Assembly: GCF_030549615.1 (NCBI RefSeq)
Contig: NZ_CP130832.1
Location: 2,604,001 to 2,668,000 of the forward strand
DNA: 64,000 nucleotides
DNA from: Stenotrophomonas sp. 610A2
GTDB lineage: Bacteria; Pseudomonadota; Gammaproteobacteria; Xanthomonadales; Xanthomonadaceae
Direction of reading: 5' to 3'
Position numbers and translations under genes: made by a program. The notes under the pieces were generated by a model. That model was not told the origin of the DNA, did not search any database, and saw nothing but the letters and a program-made list of their open reading frames with translations. Below, piece by piece: positions 30,723-38,930 of this stretch (position 1 is its first letter; every line of letters begins with the position of its first letter).

Positions 30723-31949
30723 GTGAATTCCACGCTTTCCTTGGCAGCGCAGCTGACGCCGCGCCAGCGCACTTTCATCCTCATCGCACTCTCACTGGGT
30801 GGCTTCGCCATCGGCACCAGTGAGTTCGCCAGCATGGGCTTGATGCTGGAAATCAGCCGCGGCCTGGCAATCAGCGAAGCCCAGGTCGGCCACCTGATCA
30901 GCGCCTACGCCATCGGCGTGGTGGTCGGCGCACCACTTCTGGCCTTCGCCGGGGCCAGCCTGCGCCGCCGCAGCCTGCTGCTATGGCTGATGGGCTTCTA
31001 CGCCATCGGCAATCTGGCCAGTGCACTGGCGCCGAGCTATCACACGATGCTGCTGGCGCGTTTCGTCGCCGGCCTGCCGCATGGCGCCTATTTCGGCGTG
31101 GCCATGCTGGTCGCCGCCTCGATCAGCCCGCCGGAACAGCGTGGCGCCGCTGTTTCCAAGGTGCTGCTGGGCCTGTCCATTGCCATCCTGCTCGGCAACC
31201 CGCTGACCACCTGGCTTGGCCAGCAGTTCAACTGGCGCAGTGCCTTCGTGCTGGTCAGCCTGCTCGCCCTTGCCACGGTGACGATGGTTGCCCGCCAGCT
31301 GCCAGCCGATCCGAACGAAGTCCGCACCTCGCCGATGCGTGAACTGCGTGCCTTCAACACCAGCCAGGTATGGCTGGCATTGGCCATCGGCGCGATCGGC
31401 TTTGCCGGCATGTTCTGCGTATTTACCTATCTCGCACCAACCCTGGTCAATGTCACCGGCATCAATGAGCGCTGGATGCCGGTTGCGGTCGGCCTGTTCG
31501 GCGTCGGCGCGATCATCGGCAATGTTGCCGGCGGCAAGCTGGTTGACCGGCTGCAGTTCCGCGCCGCCGGCGTACTGCTGGCGTGGTCGATCGTTGTGTT
31601 GATGCTGTTCCCACTGGCCGCGAATTCAGCCTGGGCGATGGTGCCGGCGATCATCGCCGTGGGCACGATGGGCGCGTTGGCGGTGGCCCTGCAGACCCGC
31701 TTGATGGACGCCGCCGGCGAGGCCCAGACCCTGGCCGCCGCCTCCAACCATGCCGCCTTCAATACGGCGAACGCGCTCGGCCCGTGGCTGGGCGGCATGG
31801 CGATTGGCGCGGGTTATGGCCACGCCTCCACCGGCTATGTAGGCGCGGCGACGGCAGCGGTTGGTTTGCTGCTGTGGGGTATTGCGGTGATGCTGCAGCG
31901 ACGCGCCAGCACCTCAACACAGACCGCCAACCCCTGCCTGGACAGCTGA
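30723..31949 (+). CDS. MFS transporter, DHA1 (AraJ/YdhP-like)
   Basis: Drug/sugar efflux-type major facilitator of about 408 residues with 12 predicted helices. The start is GTG 30723, giving MNSTLSLAAQLTPRQRTFIL; the frame continues upstream over the rpsF leader and gene on the other strand, which is an artefact. Family marks: ALSLGGFAIGTSEFASMGL in helix 1, and the loop 2-3 motif region GASLRRRSLL. Helix 4-5 GLPHGAYFGVAM is typical of the AraJ/YdhP group. Substrate unknown. Divergent from rpsF across 249 bp that hold both promoters; ParDE follows. Confidence 0.85.
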   Translation: MNSTLSLAAQLTPRQRTFILIALSLGGFAIGTSEFASMGLMLEISRGLAISEAQVGHLISAYAIGVVVGAPLLAFAGASLRRRSLLLWLMGFYAIGNLASALAPSYHTMLLARFVAGLPHGAYFGVAMLVAASISPPEQRGAAVSKVLLGLSIAILLGNPLTTWLGQQFNWRSAFVLVSLLALATVTMVARQLPADPNEVRTSPMRELRAFNTSQVWLALAIGAIGFAGMFCVFTYLAPTLVNVTGINERWMPVAVGLFGVGAIIGNVAGGKLVDRLQFRAAGVLLAWSIVVLMLFPLAANSAWAMVPAIIAVGTMGALAVALQTRLMDAAGEAQTLAAASNHAAFNTANALGPWLGGMAIGAGYGHASTGYVGAATAAVGLLLWGIAVMLQRRASTSTQTANPCLDS

Positions 31950-31968
31950 AACGGCGGCGACGGCATTT

Positions 31969-31996
31969 GTATTCAATAAGGGATAGTATTGAATAC
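31969..31996. promoter_or_regulatory. inverted-repeat operator of the parDE module
   Basis: GTATTCAATA and its exact complement TATTGAATAC, separated by 8 nt (AGGGATAG), 20 nt upstream of the antitoxin ATG. AT-rich in a GC-rich setting. The position and perfect 10-bp arms suit autorepression by the ParD dimer. Confidence 0.7.
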
Positions 31997-32016
31997 AGCC
32001 GCAATCGGAGACTCCC

Positions 32017-32277
32017 ATGTCACGAGCAAACACCACGACCATGACGGTTCGACTCAGCGGACCTTTGAGCGACTTCGTGGCCGCCAACGTGGGAGAACAC
32101 GGCGCTTATGAAAATGTCAGCGAATACATGCGCGACTTGATCCGACGCGACAAGGAACGTGCGGAAACTGAAGCTTTCGAGCGACTCAAGGCAGAGCTGG
32201 CTCACGCCTTTGCCGCGCCCGAGTCGTCGTACCAGCCGTTGACGGCAGCCGAGGTCATCGCCCGTAACCGGCGCTGA
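32017..32277 (+). CDS. parD: ParD-like antitoxin
   Basis: Antitoxin of 86 residues of the ribbon-helix-helix class (ParD/CC2985-type). The DNA-binding strand and helices are at the N-terminus (TTTMTVRLSGPLSDFVAANV) with NVSEYMRDLIRRD, the conserved second helix. The C-terminal 35 residues are acidic and probably wrap the toxin. GGAG lies 6 nt upstream of the ATG. The toxin gene follows 10 nt later. It should bind the palindrome just upstream. Confidence 0.85.
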   Translation: MSRANTTTMTVRLSGPLSDFVAANVGEHGAYENVSEYMRDLIRRDKERAETEAFERLKAELAHAFAAPESSYQPLTAAEVIARNRR

Positions 32278-32287
32278 GCACCGGAAC

Positions 32288-32602
32288 ATGGCCCAGATCC
32301 GAATCCAGGAAGCCGCGTCCTACCGGCTTGACGAGATCTACCGCTACACGCGGGACCATTGGGGCGAAGAACAGGCGGAGCGCTACATCAACGGATTGTT
32401 CGAGGCGCTGGATGGTGTTTCGACACGGCTTACGCCATCACGCCCCATTCCGGGTGAGTTTGGCATCGATGGTTTCTTCTTTCGTTACGAGCAGCATGTC
32501 GTGTACTGGCGACGGCTTTCCAATGGGGACATCGGTGTCGTCACCATCCTGCATGCACGAATGCACCAGATCGACAGGTTCAGCGAAGACTTCGAAACCT
32601 AG
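32288..32602 (+). CDS. parE: ParE-like toxin
   Basis: RelE/ParE-superfamily toxin of 104 residues; ParE members poison DNA gyrase. Visible marks: YRLDEIYRYTRDHWGEEQAE in the helical hairpin, LTPSRPIPGEF and the C-terminal strands FFFRYEQHVVYWRR and VVTILHARMHQ. It is complete, so the module may be active. It lies between the MFS gene and a cluster of SMAG-like repeats and has no mobile element beside it. Confidence 0.85.
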   Translation: MAQIRIQEAASYRLDEIYRYTRDHWGEEQAERYINGLFEALDGVSTRLTPSRPIPGEFGIDGFFFRYEQHVVYWRRLSNGDIGVVTILHARMHQIDRFSEDFET

Positions 32603-32605
32603 CCA

Positions 32606-32743
32606 GTAGTGCCGAGCCGTGCTCGGCAGGGCTTTCCCGGCAAAAACCAGCACCCGTAGTGCCGAGCCATGCTCGGCAGGGGCCTTATGCACAATCCCGG
32701 GCGTCGCCGGTAATGTCCCAGCCGAGCATCGCTCGGCTCTACA
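32606..32743. repeat. three SMAG-like palindromes after parE
   Basis: GTAGTGCCGAGCCGTGCTCG at 32607-32626, GTAGTGCCGAGCCATGCTCG at 32656-32675 (direct repeat, 49 bp apart), and an inverted unit CAGCCGAGCATCGCTCGGCTCTAC at 32719-32742. The first begins 4 nt after the parE stop codon. The 49-bp spacing equals that of the array at 18500-18667. Confidence 0.75.
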
Positions 32744-32791
32744 GGGGCAGGCGCTCTGCGATCCTGGCTTCTCTGGCCTCGACACCGCGCC

Positions 32792-32816
32792 TGCTTCGCG
32801 GCTTACGCCGCTACAG
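32792..32816. repeat. single family A REP unit
   Basis: GCTTCGCGGCTTACGCCGCT, a lone unit of the family seen as inverted pairs elsewhere. Confidence 0.7.
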
Positions 32817-32837
32817 AAGGAGCAACCACCGCCTTGC

Positions 32838-33176
32838 TCAGCGGTGCATGTCGTCGGTGGTGAAGCTCTCGCCGCAACCGCATTCGGCCGCTGCGTTGGG
32901 ATTCTTGAAGGTGAAGGTCTCGCTCAGACCCTGCTTGCCGAAGTCGATCTCGGTGCCATCCACCAGCGGCAGGCTCTGTGCGTCCACGTAGATGCGCACG
33001 CCGTCCTGCTCGAATACGGTGTCGCCCTCACGCTCATCCTTGGCCAGGTCGGTGACATGGCCCCAGCCCGAGCAACCGGTGCGGGTCACGCCAAAACGCA
33101 GGCCAAGCGCACCCGGGGTGCCGCTGACGAAGCGCTGCACGCGGGAATGGGCGATGGGGGTCAGATGAACAGCCAT
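32838..33176 (-). CDS. A-type iron-sulfur carrier (IscA/SufA family)
   Basis: HesB-family protein of 112 residues that receives Fe-S clusters from a scaffold and passes them to apoproteins. The three conserved cysteines are present: Cys35 in RTGCSGWGH, and Cys99/Cys101 in ECGCGESF. No other isc or suf gene is adjacent, so it stands alone; ErpA, IscA and SufA cannot be told apart with confidence. It lies divergent from asnS. Confidence 0.85.
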   Translation of the reverse strand: MAVHLTPIAHSRVQRFVSGTPGALGLRFGVTRTGCSGWGHVTDLAKDEREGDTVFEQDGVRIYVDAQSLPLVDGTEIDFGKQGLSETFTFKNPNAAAECGCGESFTTDDMHR

Positions 33177-33325
33177 GGTGGGGCGACTCCAGCAGAATTA
33201 CGGTCCAATTATAGATGGAGGCGGCCCGCCGGACTGCAAGCGTCGATAAATGCTCGCTTGCCCGGGTGTTGAACCGCTAAAATCTCGCATTCACAGATCG
33301 AGTCGATCAACAGAGGATTCAAGTC

Positions 33326-34720
33326 ATGACGGTGGTCAGCGTTGCACACGCCCTTGCCGGGAAGTTCCCGGAAGGCGGAGAAGTCACAGTCCGCGGGTGG
33401 GTCCGCACGGTGCGCGGCTCGGCTGGACTGGCCTTCGTCAACGTCAGCGATGGCTCGGGCTTTGCCCCGATCCAGGTCGTGGCCACCGAAGCCCTGTCCA
33501 ATTTCGAAGACATCAAGAAGCTGACCCCAAGCTGCTCGGTGATCGCCACCGGCACCCTGGTCAAGTCGCAGGGCAAGGGCCAGAGCTTCGAGATCCAGGC
33601 ACAGAGCCTCGAAATAGTCGGCTGGGTCGAAGATCCGCTGACCTACCCGATCCAGCCCAAGCCGATGTCGCCGGAGTTCCTGCGCGAAGTGGCGCACCTG
33701 CGCCCGCGCACCAACCTGTTCGGCGCTGTCACCCGCATCCGTGACTGCCTGTCCAAGGCCGTGCACCGTTACTTCCACGAGAACGGTTTCTACTGGATCA
33801 GCACGCCCATCATCACCAGCTCCGATGCGGAAGGTGCCGGCCAGATGTTCCGTGTCTCGACACTGGACATGGCCAACCTGCCGCGCAGCAGCGATGGCCA
33901 GATTGACTTCAGCCGTGACTTCTTCGGCAAGGAAACCTTCCTGACCGTGTCCGGCCAGCTCAACGTCGAGGCTTACTGCCTGGCACTGAGCAAGGTCTAC
34001 ACCTTCGGCCCGACCTTCCGTGCCGAGAACAGCCACACCACCCGCCACTTGGCCGAGTTCTGGATGGTGGAGCCGGAAATCGCCTTCGCCGACCTGGCCG
34101 AAAACGCACGCGTGGCCGAAGATTTCCTGAAGTACCTGTTCCGCGCCGTGCTCGACGAGCGCGCCGACGACATGGCCTTCATCGCCGAGCGCGTGCAGAA
34201 AGACGCCATCACCCGCCTGGAAGCCTTCGTCAACGCACCGTTCGAGCGCATCGAGTACACCGATGCGATCAGCCTGCTGCAGAAGTCCGGCAAGAAGTTC
34301 GACTATCCGGTCGAATGGGGCCTGGACCTGCAGACCGAGCACGAACGCTGGTTGACCGAGGAGCACGTAGGCCGCCCGGTCGTGGTGACCAACTATCCGG
34401 AGCACTTCAAGGCTTTCTACATGCGCCTGAACGATGACGGCAAAACCGTCGCCGCGATGGACGTATTGGCCCCGGGCATCGGCGAGATCATTGGCGGCAG
34501 CCAGCGCGAAGAGCGCCTGAACGTGCTCGACGCACGCATGGCGCAGTTCGGCCTGGATCCGGAGCACTACCAGTGGTACCGCGATTTCCGCCGCTACGGT
34601 TCGGTGCCGCATGCCGGTTTCGGCCTAGGCTTCGAGCGCCTGGTGGTCTACGTCTGCGGTCTGTCCAACATCCGCGACGCAATCCCCTACCCGCGCGCAC
34701 CGGGTTCGGCGGAGTACTGA
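33326..34720 (+). CDS. asnS: asparagine-tRNA ligase
   Basis: Class IIb aminoacyl-tRNA synthetase charging tRNA-Asn. 464 residues, matching the family. N-terminal OB anticodon-binding domain ([15 protein letters not shown]...), then the catalytic core with motif 1 around [16 protein letters not shown], motif 2 [25 protein letters not shown] and motif 3 [16 protein letters not shown] 33326 has AGAGGA upstream. The presence of asnS means tRNA-Asn need not be made by the indirect amidotransferase route. Confidence 0.97.
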   Translation: MTVVSVAHALAGKFPEGGEVTVRGWVRTVRGSAGLAFVNVSDGSGFAPIQVVATEALSNFEDIKKLTPSCSVIATGTLVKSQGKGQSFEIQAQSLEIVGWVEDPLTYPIQPKPMSPEFLREVAHLRPRTNLFGAVTRIRDCLSKAVHRYFHENGFYWISTPIITSSDAEGAGQMFRVSTLDMANLPRSSDGQIDFSRDFFGKETFLTVSGQLNVEAYCLALSKVYTFGPTFRAENSHTTRHLAEFWMVEPEIAFADLAENARVAEDFLKYLFRAVLDERADDMAFIAERVQKDAITRLEAFVNAPFERIEYTDAISLLQKSGKKFDYPVEWGLDLQTEHERWLTEEHVGRPVVVTNYPEHFKAFYMRLNDDGKTVAAMDVLAPGIGEIIGGSQREERLNVLDARMAQFGLDPEHYQWYRDFRRYGSVPHAGFGLGFERLVVYVCGLSNIRDAIPYPRAPGSAEY

Positions 34721-34746
34721 TTCATTTGATCCAGTAACAGGAGGCG

Positions 34747-35058
34747 GTGCCGTTGACCTTGTTCTTCGCTCTTTGCTTCGTTGGCGTGGCCATTGCCGGC
34801 CTCAGCGCCTTCCTGATTTTCTGGCCGTTGACGCTGGTCCATATCCGCGACCGGCATCCGGCGCTGGCCACCGAATTCGGTGCCGGCGCCTTCCTGAAAC
34901 CAGAGTGCCTGCGCTGGCTGCTGGGCCGCGGCTTCACCGGCATCGCCGACCGCTCACTTTCCGGGCTGGCAACGCCCGCCCGCATCGCCCTGTTGGTGAC
35001 GTTCGGCGGGCTGGGCATGGCACTGCTGTTGTGGCTTTTTTCGCAGGTAATGAAATGA
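34747..35058 (+). CDS. small two-helix membrane protein
   Basis: 103 residues from GTG 34747, with AGGAGG just upstream. Two hydrophobic helices, at about 1-25 (LTLFFALCFVGVAIAGLSAF) and 78-98 (RIALLVTFGGLGMALLLWLF), flank a cytoplasmic-type loop. Family not recognised. Its stop overlaps the next start (ATGA), so the two are translationally coupled. It comes directly after asnS and may be co-transcribed with it. Confidence 0.65.
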   Translation: MPLTLFFALCFVGVAIAGLSAFLIFWPLTLVHIRDRHPALATEFGAGAFLKPECLRWLLGRGFTGIADRSLSGLATPARIALLVTFGGLGMALLLWLFSQVMK

Positions 35059-35366
35059 CTGACTTCGAGAACACTCCTGACCAGTGGTGGCTGGCACAGC
35101 TCGGCGGCACCCTGATCTGGGCGCGCCTGCGGGTCCGTCCGGGCGGCACCGCCGAGATCCTTGACAGCGATGGCAACACGCTGAGCTACGACAGCGAAGA
35201 CACCGCCCGCGGACAGCTGTTCGATGCCGAATTCGTCGCCTTCGACGGCATGGACGAAGAGGATGCGCTGCACCGTGGTTTCTCGCTGCACGAGGTGACC
35301 CCGCCGCAAGGCGACGACGACACGCTGCGCGAGCGCATGGTGCAGTTGCTCGGCACCCGGGTCTAA
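35055..35366 (+). CDS. small acidic hypothetical protein
   Basis: 103 residues from ATG 35055, overlapping the stop of the membrane protein by 4 nt. Acidic throughout, with DQWWLAQLGGTLIWARLRV near the start and FDAEFVAFDGMDEEDALHRG in the middle; no membrane segment. I do not recognise a family. The tight coupling suggests a soluble partner of the membrane protein (inference). Confidence 0.65.
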   Translation: MTDFENTPDQWWLAQLGGTLIWARLRVRPGGTAEILDSDGNTLSYDSEDTARGQLFDAEFVAFDGMDEEDALHRGFSLHEVTPPQGDDDTLRERMVQLLGTRV

Positions 35367-35376
35367 GCGGCCATTC

Positions 35377-36021
35377 GTGTTCGCCCAGCGCGCCTTCGTC
35401 GAGACCGACCTGCTCTGGCTGGACCGCCTGCTGGCCCGCGACCCGTTCGTGACCCTGCTGACCACCGGCGACGATGGACTACCGGAGCTGACCCGCGTGC
35501 CGGTGCTGTACCGGCGCGAAGGACAAAAAGTCGAACTGATCGGGCATTGGGCCCGAGCCAACAAACAGTCGCGCCACCTCGGCCGCGCCAAGGTATTGGT
35601 CGACGGCCCGCAAGGCTATGTATCGGCCAGCTGGTATCCGGACAAGGAAAGCGCTGCGCGCGTGCCTACCTGGAACTACGCCGCCGCTGAACTTGTCGGC
35701 GAACTGCATAGCTTCGACGACACGCCGGCATTGGCCCAACTGCTGTCAGACACCAGCCATTTCTTCGAGGCCAGCGTCGGCCAGGACTGGCAGTTCGATG
35801 CCAGTCTGGACGATCACGCCCCTTCGCTGCGCGCCATCGTAGGCTTCCGCCTGGACGTGCAGCAGATCCAGATCAAGCTGAAATTGAGCCAGAACCACCC
35901 GCAGGCAAACCAACTGGCGGTGATCGAGGCCTTGCAGGCCCTGGACACCGCCGATGCCCGCGAACTGGCGCAGTGGATGCAGCTGTATCGCAATGAGCAC
36001 GGCGACCAGCCTGATGTCTGA
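35377..36021 (+). CDS. PaiB-type FMN-binding split-barrel protein
   Basis: 214 residues from GTG 35377. It matches the PaiB/FMN-binding split-barrel family (named for a Bacillus negative regulator of sporulation and protease genes): AFVETDLLWLDRLLARDPFV at the start, the conserved GHWARANKQSRHL, VDGPQGYVSASWYPDK, VPTWNYAAAELVG, and IVGFRLDVQQIQIKLKLSQN. PaiB relatives bind heme or FMN; a role as direct repressor is not established outside Bacillus. Ten nt separate it from the upstream gene. Confidence 0.85.
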   Translation: MFAQRAFVETDLLWLDRLLARDPFVTLLTTGDDGLPELTRVPVLYRREGQKVELIGHWARANKQSRHLGRAKVLVDGPQGYVSASWYPDKESAARVPTWNYAAAELVGELHSFDDTPALAQLLSDTSHFFEASVGQDWQFDASLDDHAPSLRAIVGFRLDVQQIQIKLKLSQNHPQANQLAVIEALQALDTADARELAQWMQLYRNEHGDQPDV

Positions 36022-36102
36022 CCCGCGCACCGTTTCCCGCGACGCTGCCGTGCAAACGCGCAGCAGCGCCCTCCCCCTCAAGATCGCAAGGGAAGCTTCA
36101 CC

Positions 36103-36765
36103 ATGAAAGACATCCATAACCTGCTGCAGAAGAACCGCGAATGGGCGGACCGGATCGAAAAGGAAGATCCCGAGTTCTTCCAGCAACTGTCCAAGCAGCA
36201 GAGCCCCGAGTACCTGTGGATTGGCTGTTCCGATTCGCGCGTACCCGCCAACCAGATCATCGGCATGGCGCCGGGCGAGATCTTCGTCCACCGCAACATC
36301 GCCAACGTGGTGGTGCATACCGACCTGAACTGCCTGAGCGTGATCCAATACGCCGTGGACCAGCTCAAGATCAAGCACATCCTGATCGTCGGCCATTACG
36401 GCTGCGGCGGCGTGCATGCAGCCTTGAACAAGGTGCGCGTTGGCCTGGCCGACAACTGGCTGCGGCACGTCGGTGATGTCGCCCAGAAGCACGACGACAT
36501 CCTGTCACAGATCGACGACCCGGAGCTGCGCCATGCGCGCCTGTGCGAGTTGAACGTGATCGAGCAGGTGGTCAACGCCTGCCGTTCGACCATCGTGCAG
36601 GACGCCTGGGCCCGCGGCCAGAAGCTGATGGTGCACGGCTGGGTCTACAGCCTGCGCGACGGCCGCGTCAGCGAGATGGGCATTGATGTGGGCTCGCCGG
36701 AGGAGTTGCAGCCTGCGTATGAAAAAGCACTTTCGTTCGTACCGCGCAAAGGCAAACGGCACTGA
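36103..36765 (+). CDS. can: beta-class carbonic anhydrase
   Basis: Zinc enzyme interconverting CO2 and bicarbonate in the cytoplasm. 220 residues, and its residue numbers match E. coli Can: Cys42, Asp44 and Arg46 in GCSDSR, His98 and Cys101 in GHYGCGG. The type-II bicarbonate-regulated pocket is typical of proteobacterial enzymes. GGAAG lies before ATG 36103. A repeat-rich 294-bp gap separates it from the kynurenine genes. Confidence 0.95.
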   Translation: MKDIHNLLQKNREWADRIEKEDPEFFQQLSKQQSPEYLWIGCSDSRVPANQIIGMAPGEIFVHRNIANVVVHTDLNCLSVIQYAVDQLKIKHILIVGHYGCGGVHAALNKVRVGLADNWLRHVGDVAQKHDDILSQIDDPELRHARLCELNVIEQVVNACRSTIVQDAWARGQKLMVHGWVYSLRDGRVSEMGIDVGSPEELQPAYEKALSFVPRKGKRH

Positions 36766-36820
36766 GCGGGGGAAAATCCTGCCGGAGTTGGGCTCCCCAA
36801 ATCCCAACCGGAGCTAGGCT

Positions 36821-36940
36821 TCCTCCCCTCTCCCGCTTGCGGGAGAGGGGCTGGGGGTGAGGGCCTACCGCCCCAGCCAAGTCAAAACCCTGCCCTCATC
36901 CGCCCTTCGGGCACCTTCTCCCGCATGCGGGAGAAGGGAC
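36821..36940. repeat. family C palindromic repeats before haaO
   Basis: CCCCTCTCCCGCTTGCGGGA and its GAGGGGCTGGGGGTGAGGGC flank, followed after about 30 nt by CCCTCATCCGCCCTTCGGGC and the hairpin CTTCTCCCGCATGCGGGAGAAG. The second half is the same module, inverted, that lies inside metH-C at 63815-63860. Together with the hexanucleotide tract to 37010, this is nearly everything between can and haaO. Confidence 0.8.
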
Positions 36941-37010
36941 AGAGCAGAAGCCAGAGCAAAGCCAAAGCCAAAGCAACAGCCAAAGCAAGAGCAAGAGCAA
37001 GGCCAAAACC
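36940..37010. repeat. degenerate hexanucleotide tract upstream of haaO
   Basis: About eleven degenerate copies of a purine-rich hexamer (CAAAGC, CCAAAG, AAGAGC and close variants) in a row, e.g. CAAAGCCAAAGCCAAAGC. It is open in the haaO frame, where it would encode a Lys/Ala/Arg run. Confidence 0.65.
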
Positions 37011-37059
37011 GCAACAGCCCACCTCCCCAACCCCCCAGCCCTCACCAAACAGGCCCCGC

Positions 37060-37587
37060 ATGCTCCCCCTACCCCTGAACCTGCTCGGCTGGATCGAAGA
37101 ACACCGCCATCTCCTGAAGCCGCCGGTCGGCAACAAGATGATCGAGAACGGTGACTTCATCGTCATGGTGGTTGCCGGCCCGAACAGCCGCAACGACTAC
37201 CACTGGGATGAGGGCCCGGAGTGGTTCTTCCAGCTCGAAGGCGAAATGGTGCTGCGCGTGCAGGAAGATGGCGCAGTGCGCGACATCCCGATCCGCGCCG
37301 GCGAGATATTCCTGCTACCACCCCGCGTGCCGCATTCGCCACAGCGCATGCCCGGCTCGATCGGCCTGGTCGTCGAGCGCAAGCGCCTGGACCATGAACT
37401 CGATGGCTTCATGTGGTTCTGCCAGCAATGCAACCACAAGATCTACGAAGAGTTCTTCCACCTGAAGAACATCGAGACCGATCTGCCCAAGGTCTTCGAC
37501 CGGTTCCATGCATCCATCGAACACCGTACCTGTAGCCAATGCGGGGCCGTGCACCCACTGCCAAAACCGGTCACGCCAGAGGCCTGA
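37060..37587 (+). CDS. haaO: 3-hydroxyanthranilate 3,4-dioxygenase
   Basis: Opens the ring of 3-hydroxyanthranilate, giving the precursor of quinolinate for NAD. Cupin of about 175 residues. Iron ligands are visible in [12 protein letters not shown] (His and Glu) and VPHSPQR (His); the C-terminus has the rubredoxin-like CQQC ... CSQC pair that bacterial enzymes carry. I start at ATG 37060 ([20 protein letters not shown]), which matches the family; the frame is open to an ATG at 36925 through repeat DNA, with a Lys/Ala/Arg-rich leader that I think is untranslated. The ribosome-binding site is weak. First of haaO-kynU-kmo. Confidence 0.93.
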   Translation: MLPLPLNLLGWIEEHRHLLKPPVGNKMIENGDFIVMVVAGPNSRNDYHWDEGPEWFFQLEGEMVLRVQEDGAVRDIPIRAGEIFLLPPRVPHSPQRMPGSIGLVVERKRLDHELDGFMWFCQQCNHKIYEEFFHLKNIETDLPKVFDRFHASIEHRTCSQCGAVHPLPKPVTPEA

Positions 37588-37637
37588 GTGGCCGGGCGCG
37601 GTTACACTGCGGGTACATCCTCGACGTGCCCGCACCG

Positions 37638-38912
37638 ATGAACGAAACGCTGTCACCTGCCCACGCCACCGCACTTGATGCCGCCGATCTGCTGCGCCAC
37701 CTGCGCAGCCAGTTCCTGATCCCGCAGCACCAAGGCACCGATCAAACCTATTTCGTCGGCAATTCGCTGGGCCTGCAGCCACGCGGCGCACAAGCGATGG
37801 TGCAGGAAGTGATGGACCAGTGGGGCCGCATCGCCGTCGAAGGCCACTTCACCGGGCCGACGCAATGGCTGAGCTATCACCGTCTGGTGCGCGATTCCTT
37901 GGCCGGCGTGGTTGGCGCGCTGCCGCACGAAGTCGTCGCGATGAACACGCTGAGCGTGAACCTGCACCTGATGATGGTCAGCTTCTACCGCCCGAGCAGC
38001 GAACGCCCGGCGATCCTGATGGAAGCCGGGGCCTTCCCGACCGACCGCCATGCGGTCGAGGCACAGATCCGCTTCCACGGCTTCAATCCGGCCACCGATC
38101 TGATCGAAGTGCAGCCGGACGAAGCCAACGGCACCATCTCGATGCAGGCCATCGAACAGGCCATAAGCGAACACGGCAAGCGCGTCGCACTGGTGCTGTG
38201 GCCGGGCGTGCAGTACCGCACCGGCCAGGTGTTCGATCTGGACGCGATCACCCGCCTCGCACGCGCGCAAGGCGCCAACATCGGATTCGATCTGGCCCAC
38301 TCGGTTGGCAACGTGCCGTTGAACCTGCATGAGGTCGCACCCGATTTCGCGGTGTGGTGCCACTACAAATACTTGAATGCCGGTCCGGGTGCGGTTGCCG
38401 GCGCATTCGTGCACGAACGCCATGCCAAGGACACCTCGTTGCCGCGCTTCGCCGGTTGGTGGGGCCACGAGCAGGCCACGCGCTTCCAGATGGCACCGGA
38501 GTTCGTGCCGGAACTGGGCGCCGAAGGCTGGCAGCTGAGCAATCCGCCGGTGCTTGGGCTGGCCCCGCTACGCGCATCGCTGGCGCTGTATGACGAGGCC
38601 GGCATGGATGCGCTGCGCACGAAGTCGCTGAAGCTCACCGGCTACCTGGAGACCATGGTGCGTGCGCGCCTGGACCATGTACTGCAGATCATCACCCCTG
38701 CCGAACCCGAGCGCCGCGGCTGCCAGCTGTCGCTGCGCGTGGCCGGTGGCCGCGCGCAGGGCCGCTCGCTGTTCGAGTACCTGCAATCGGTGGGCGTGCT
38801 CGGCGACTGGCGCGAGCCCGATGTGATCCGCATCTCGCCCACGCCCCTGTACAACCGCTACAGCGATGTCTACCGCTTCGTCGACGAAGTGGAAACCTGG
38901 GCTGGCGTCTGA
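37638..38912 (+). CDS. kynU: kynureninase
   Basis: PLP enzyme cleaving 3-hydroxykynurenine (or kynurenine) to 3-hydroxyanthranilate and alanine. 424 residues. The PLP lysine is Lys244 in WCHYKYLNAGPG; the phosphate and ring contacts are in MNTLSVNLHLMM and GFDLAHSVGNVPLNLH. ATG 37638 fits the family N-terminus; upstream in-frame codons overlap haaO and are not needed. 50 nt after haaO. Confidence 0.96.
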   Translation: MNETLSPAHATALDAADLLRHLRSQFLIPQHQGTDQTYFVGNSLGLQPRGAQAMVQEVMDQWGRIAVEGHFTGPTQWLSYHRLVRDSLAGVVGALPHEVVAMNTLSVNLHLMMVSFYRPSSERPAILMEAGAFPTDRHAVEAQIRFHGFNPATDLIEVQPDEANGTISMQAIEQAISEHGKRVALVLWPGVQYRTGQVFDLDAITRLARAQGANIGFDLAHSVGNVPLNLHEVAPDFAVWCHYKYLNAGPGAVAGAFVHERHAKDTSLPRFAGWWGHEQATRFQMAPEFVPELGAEGWQLSNPPVLGLAPLRASLALYDEAGMDALRTKSLKLTGYLETMVRARLDHVLQIITPAEPERRGCQLSLRVAGGRAQGRSLFEYLQSVGVLGDWREPDVIRISPTPLYNRYSDVYRFVDEVETWAGV

Positions 38913-38930
38913 CCAACGGAATACTGTGAC

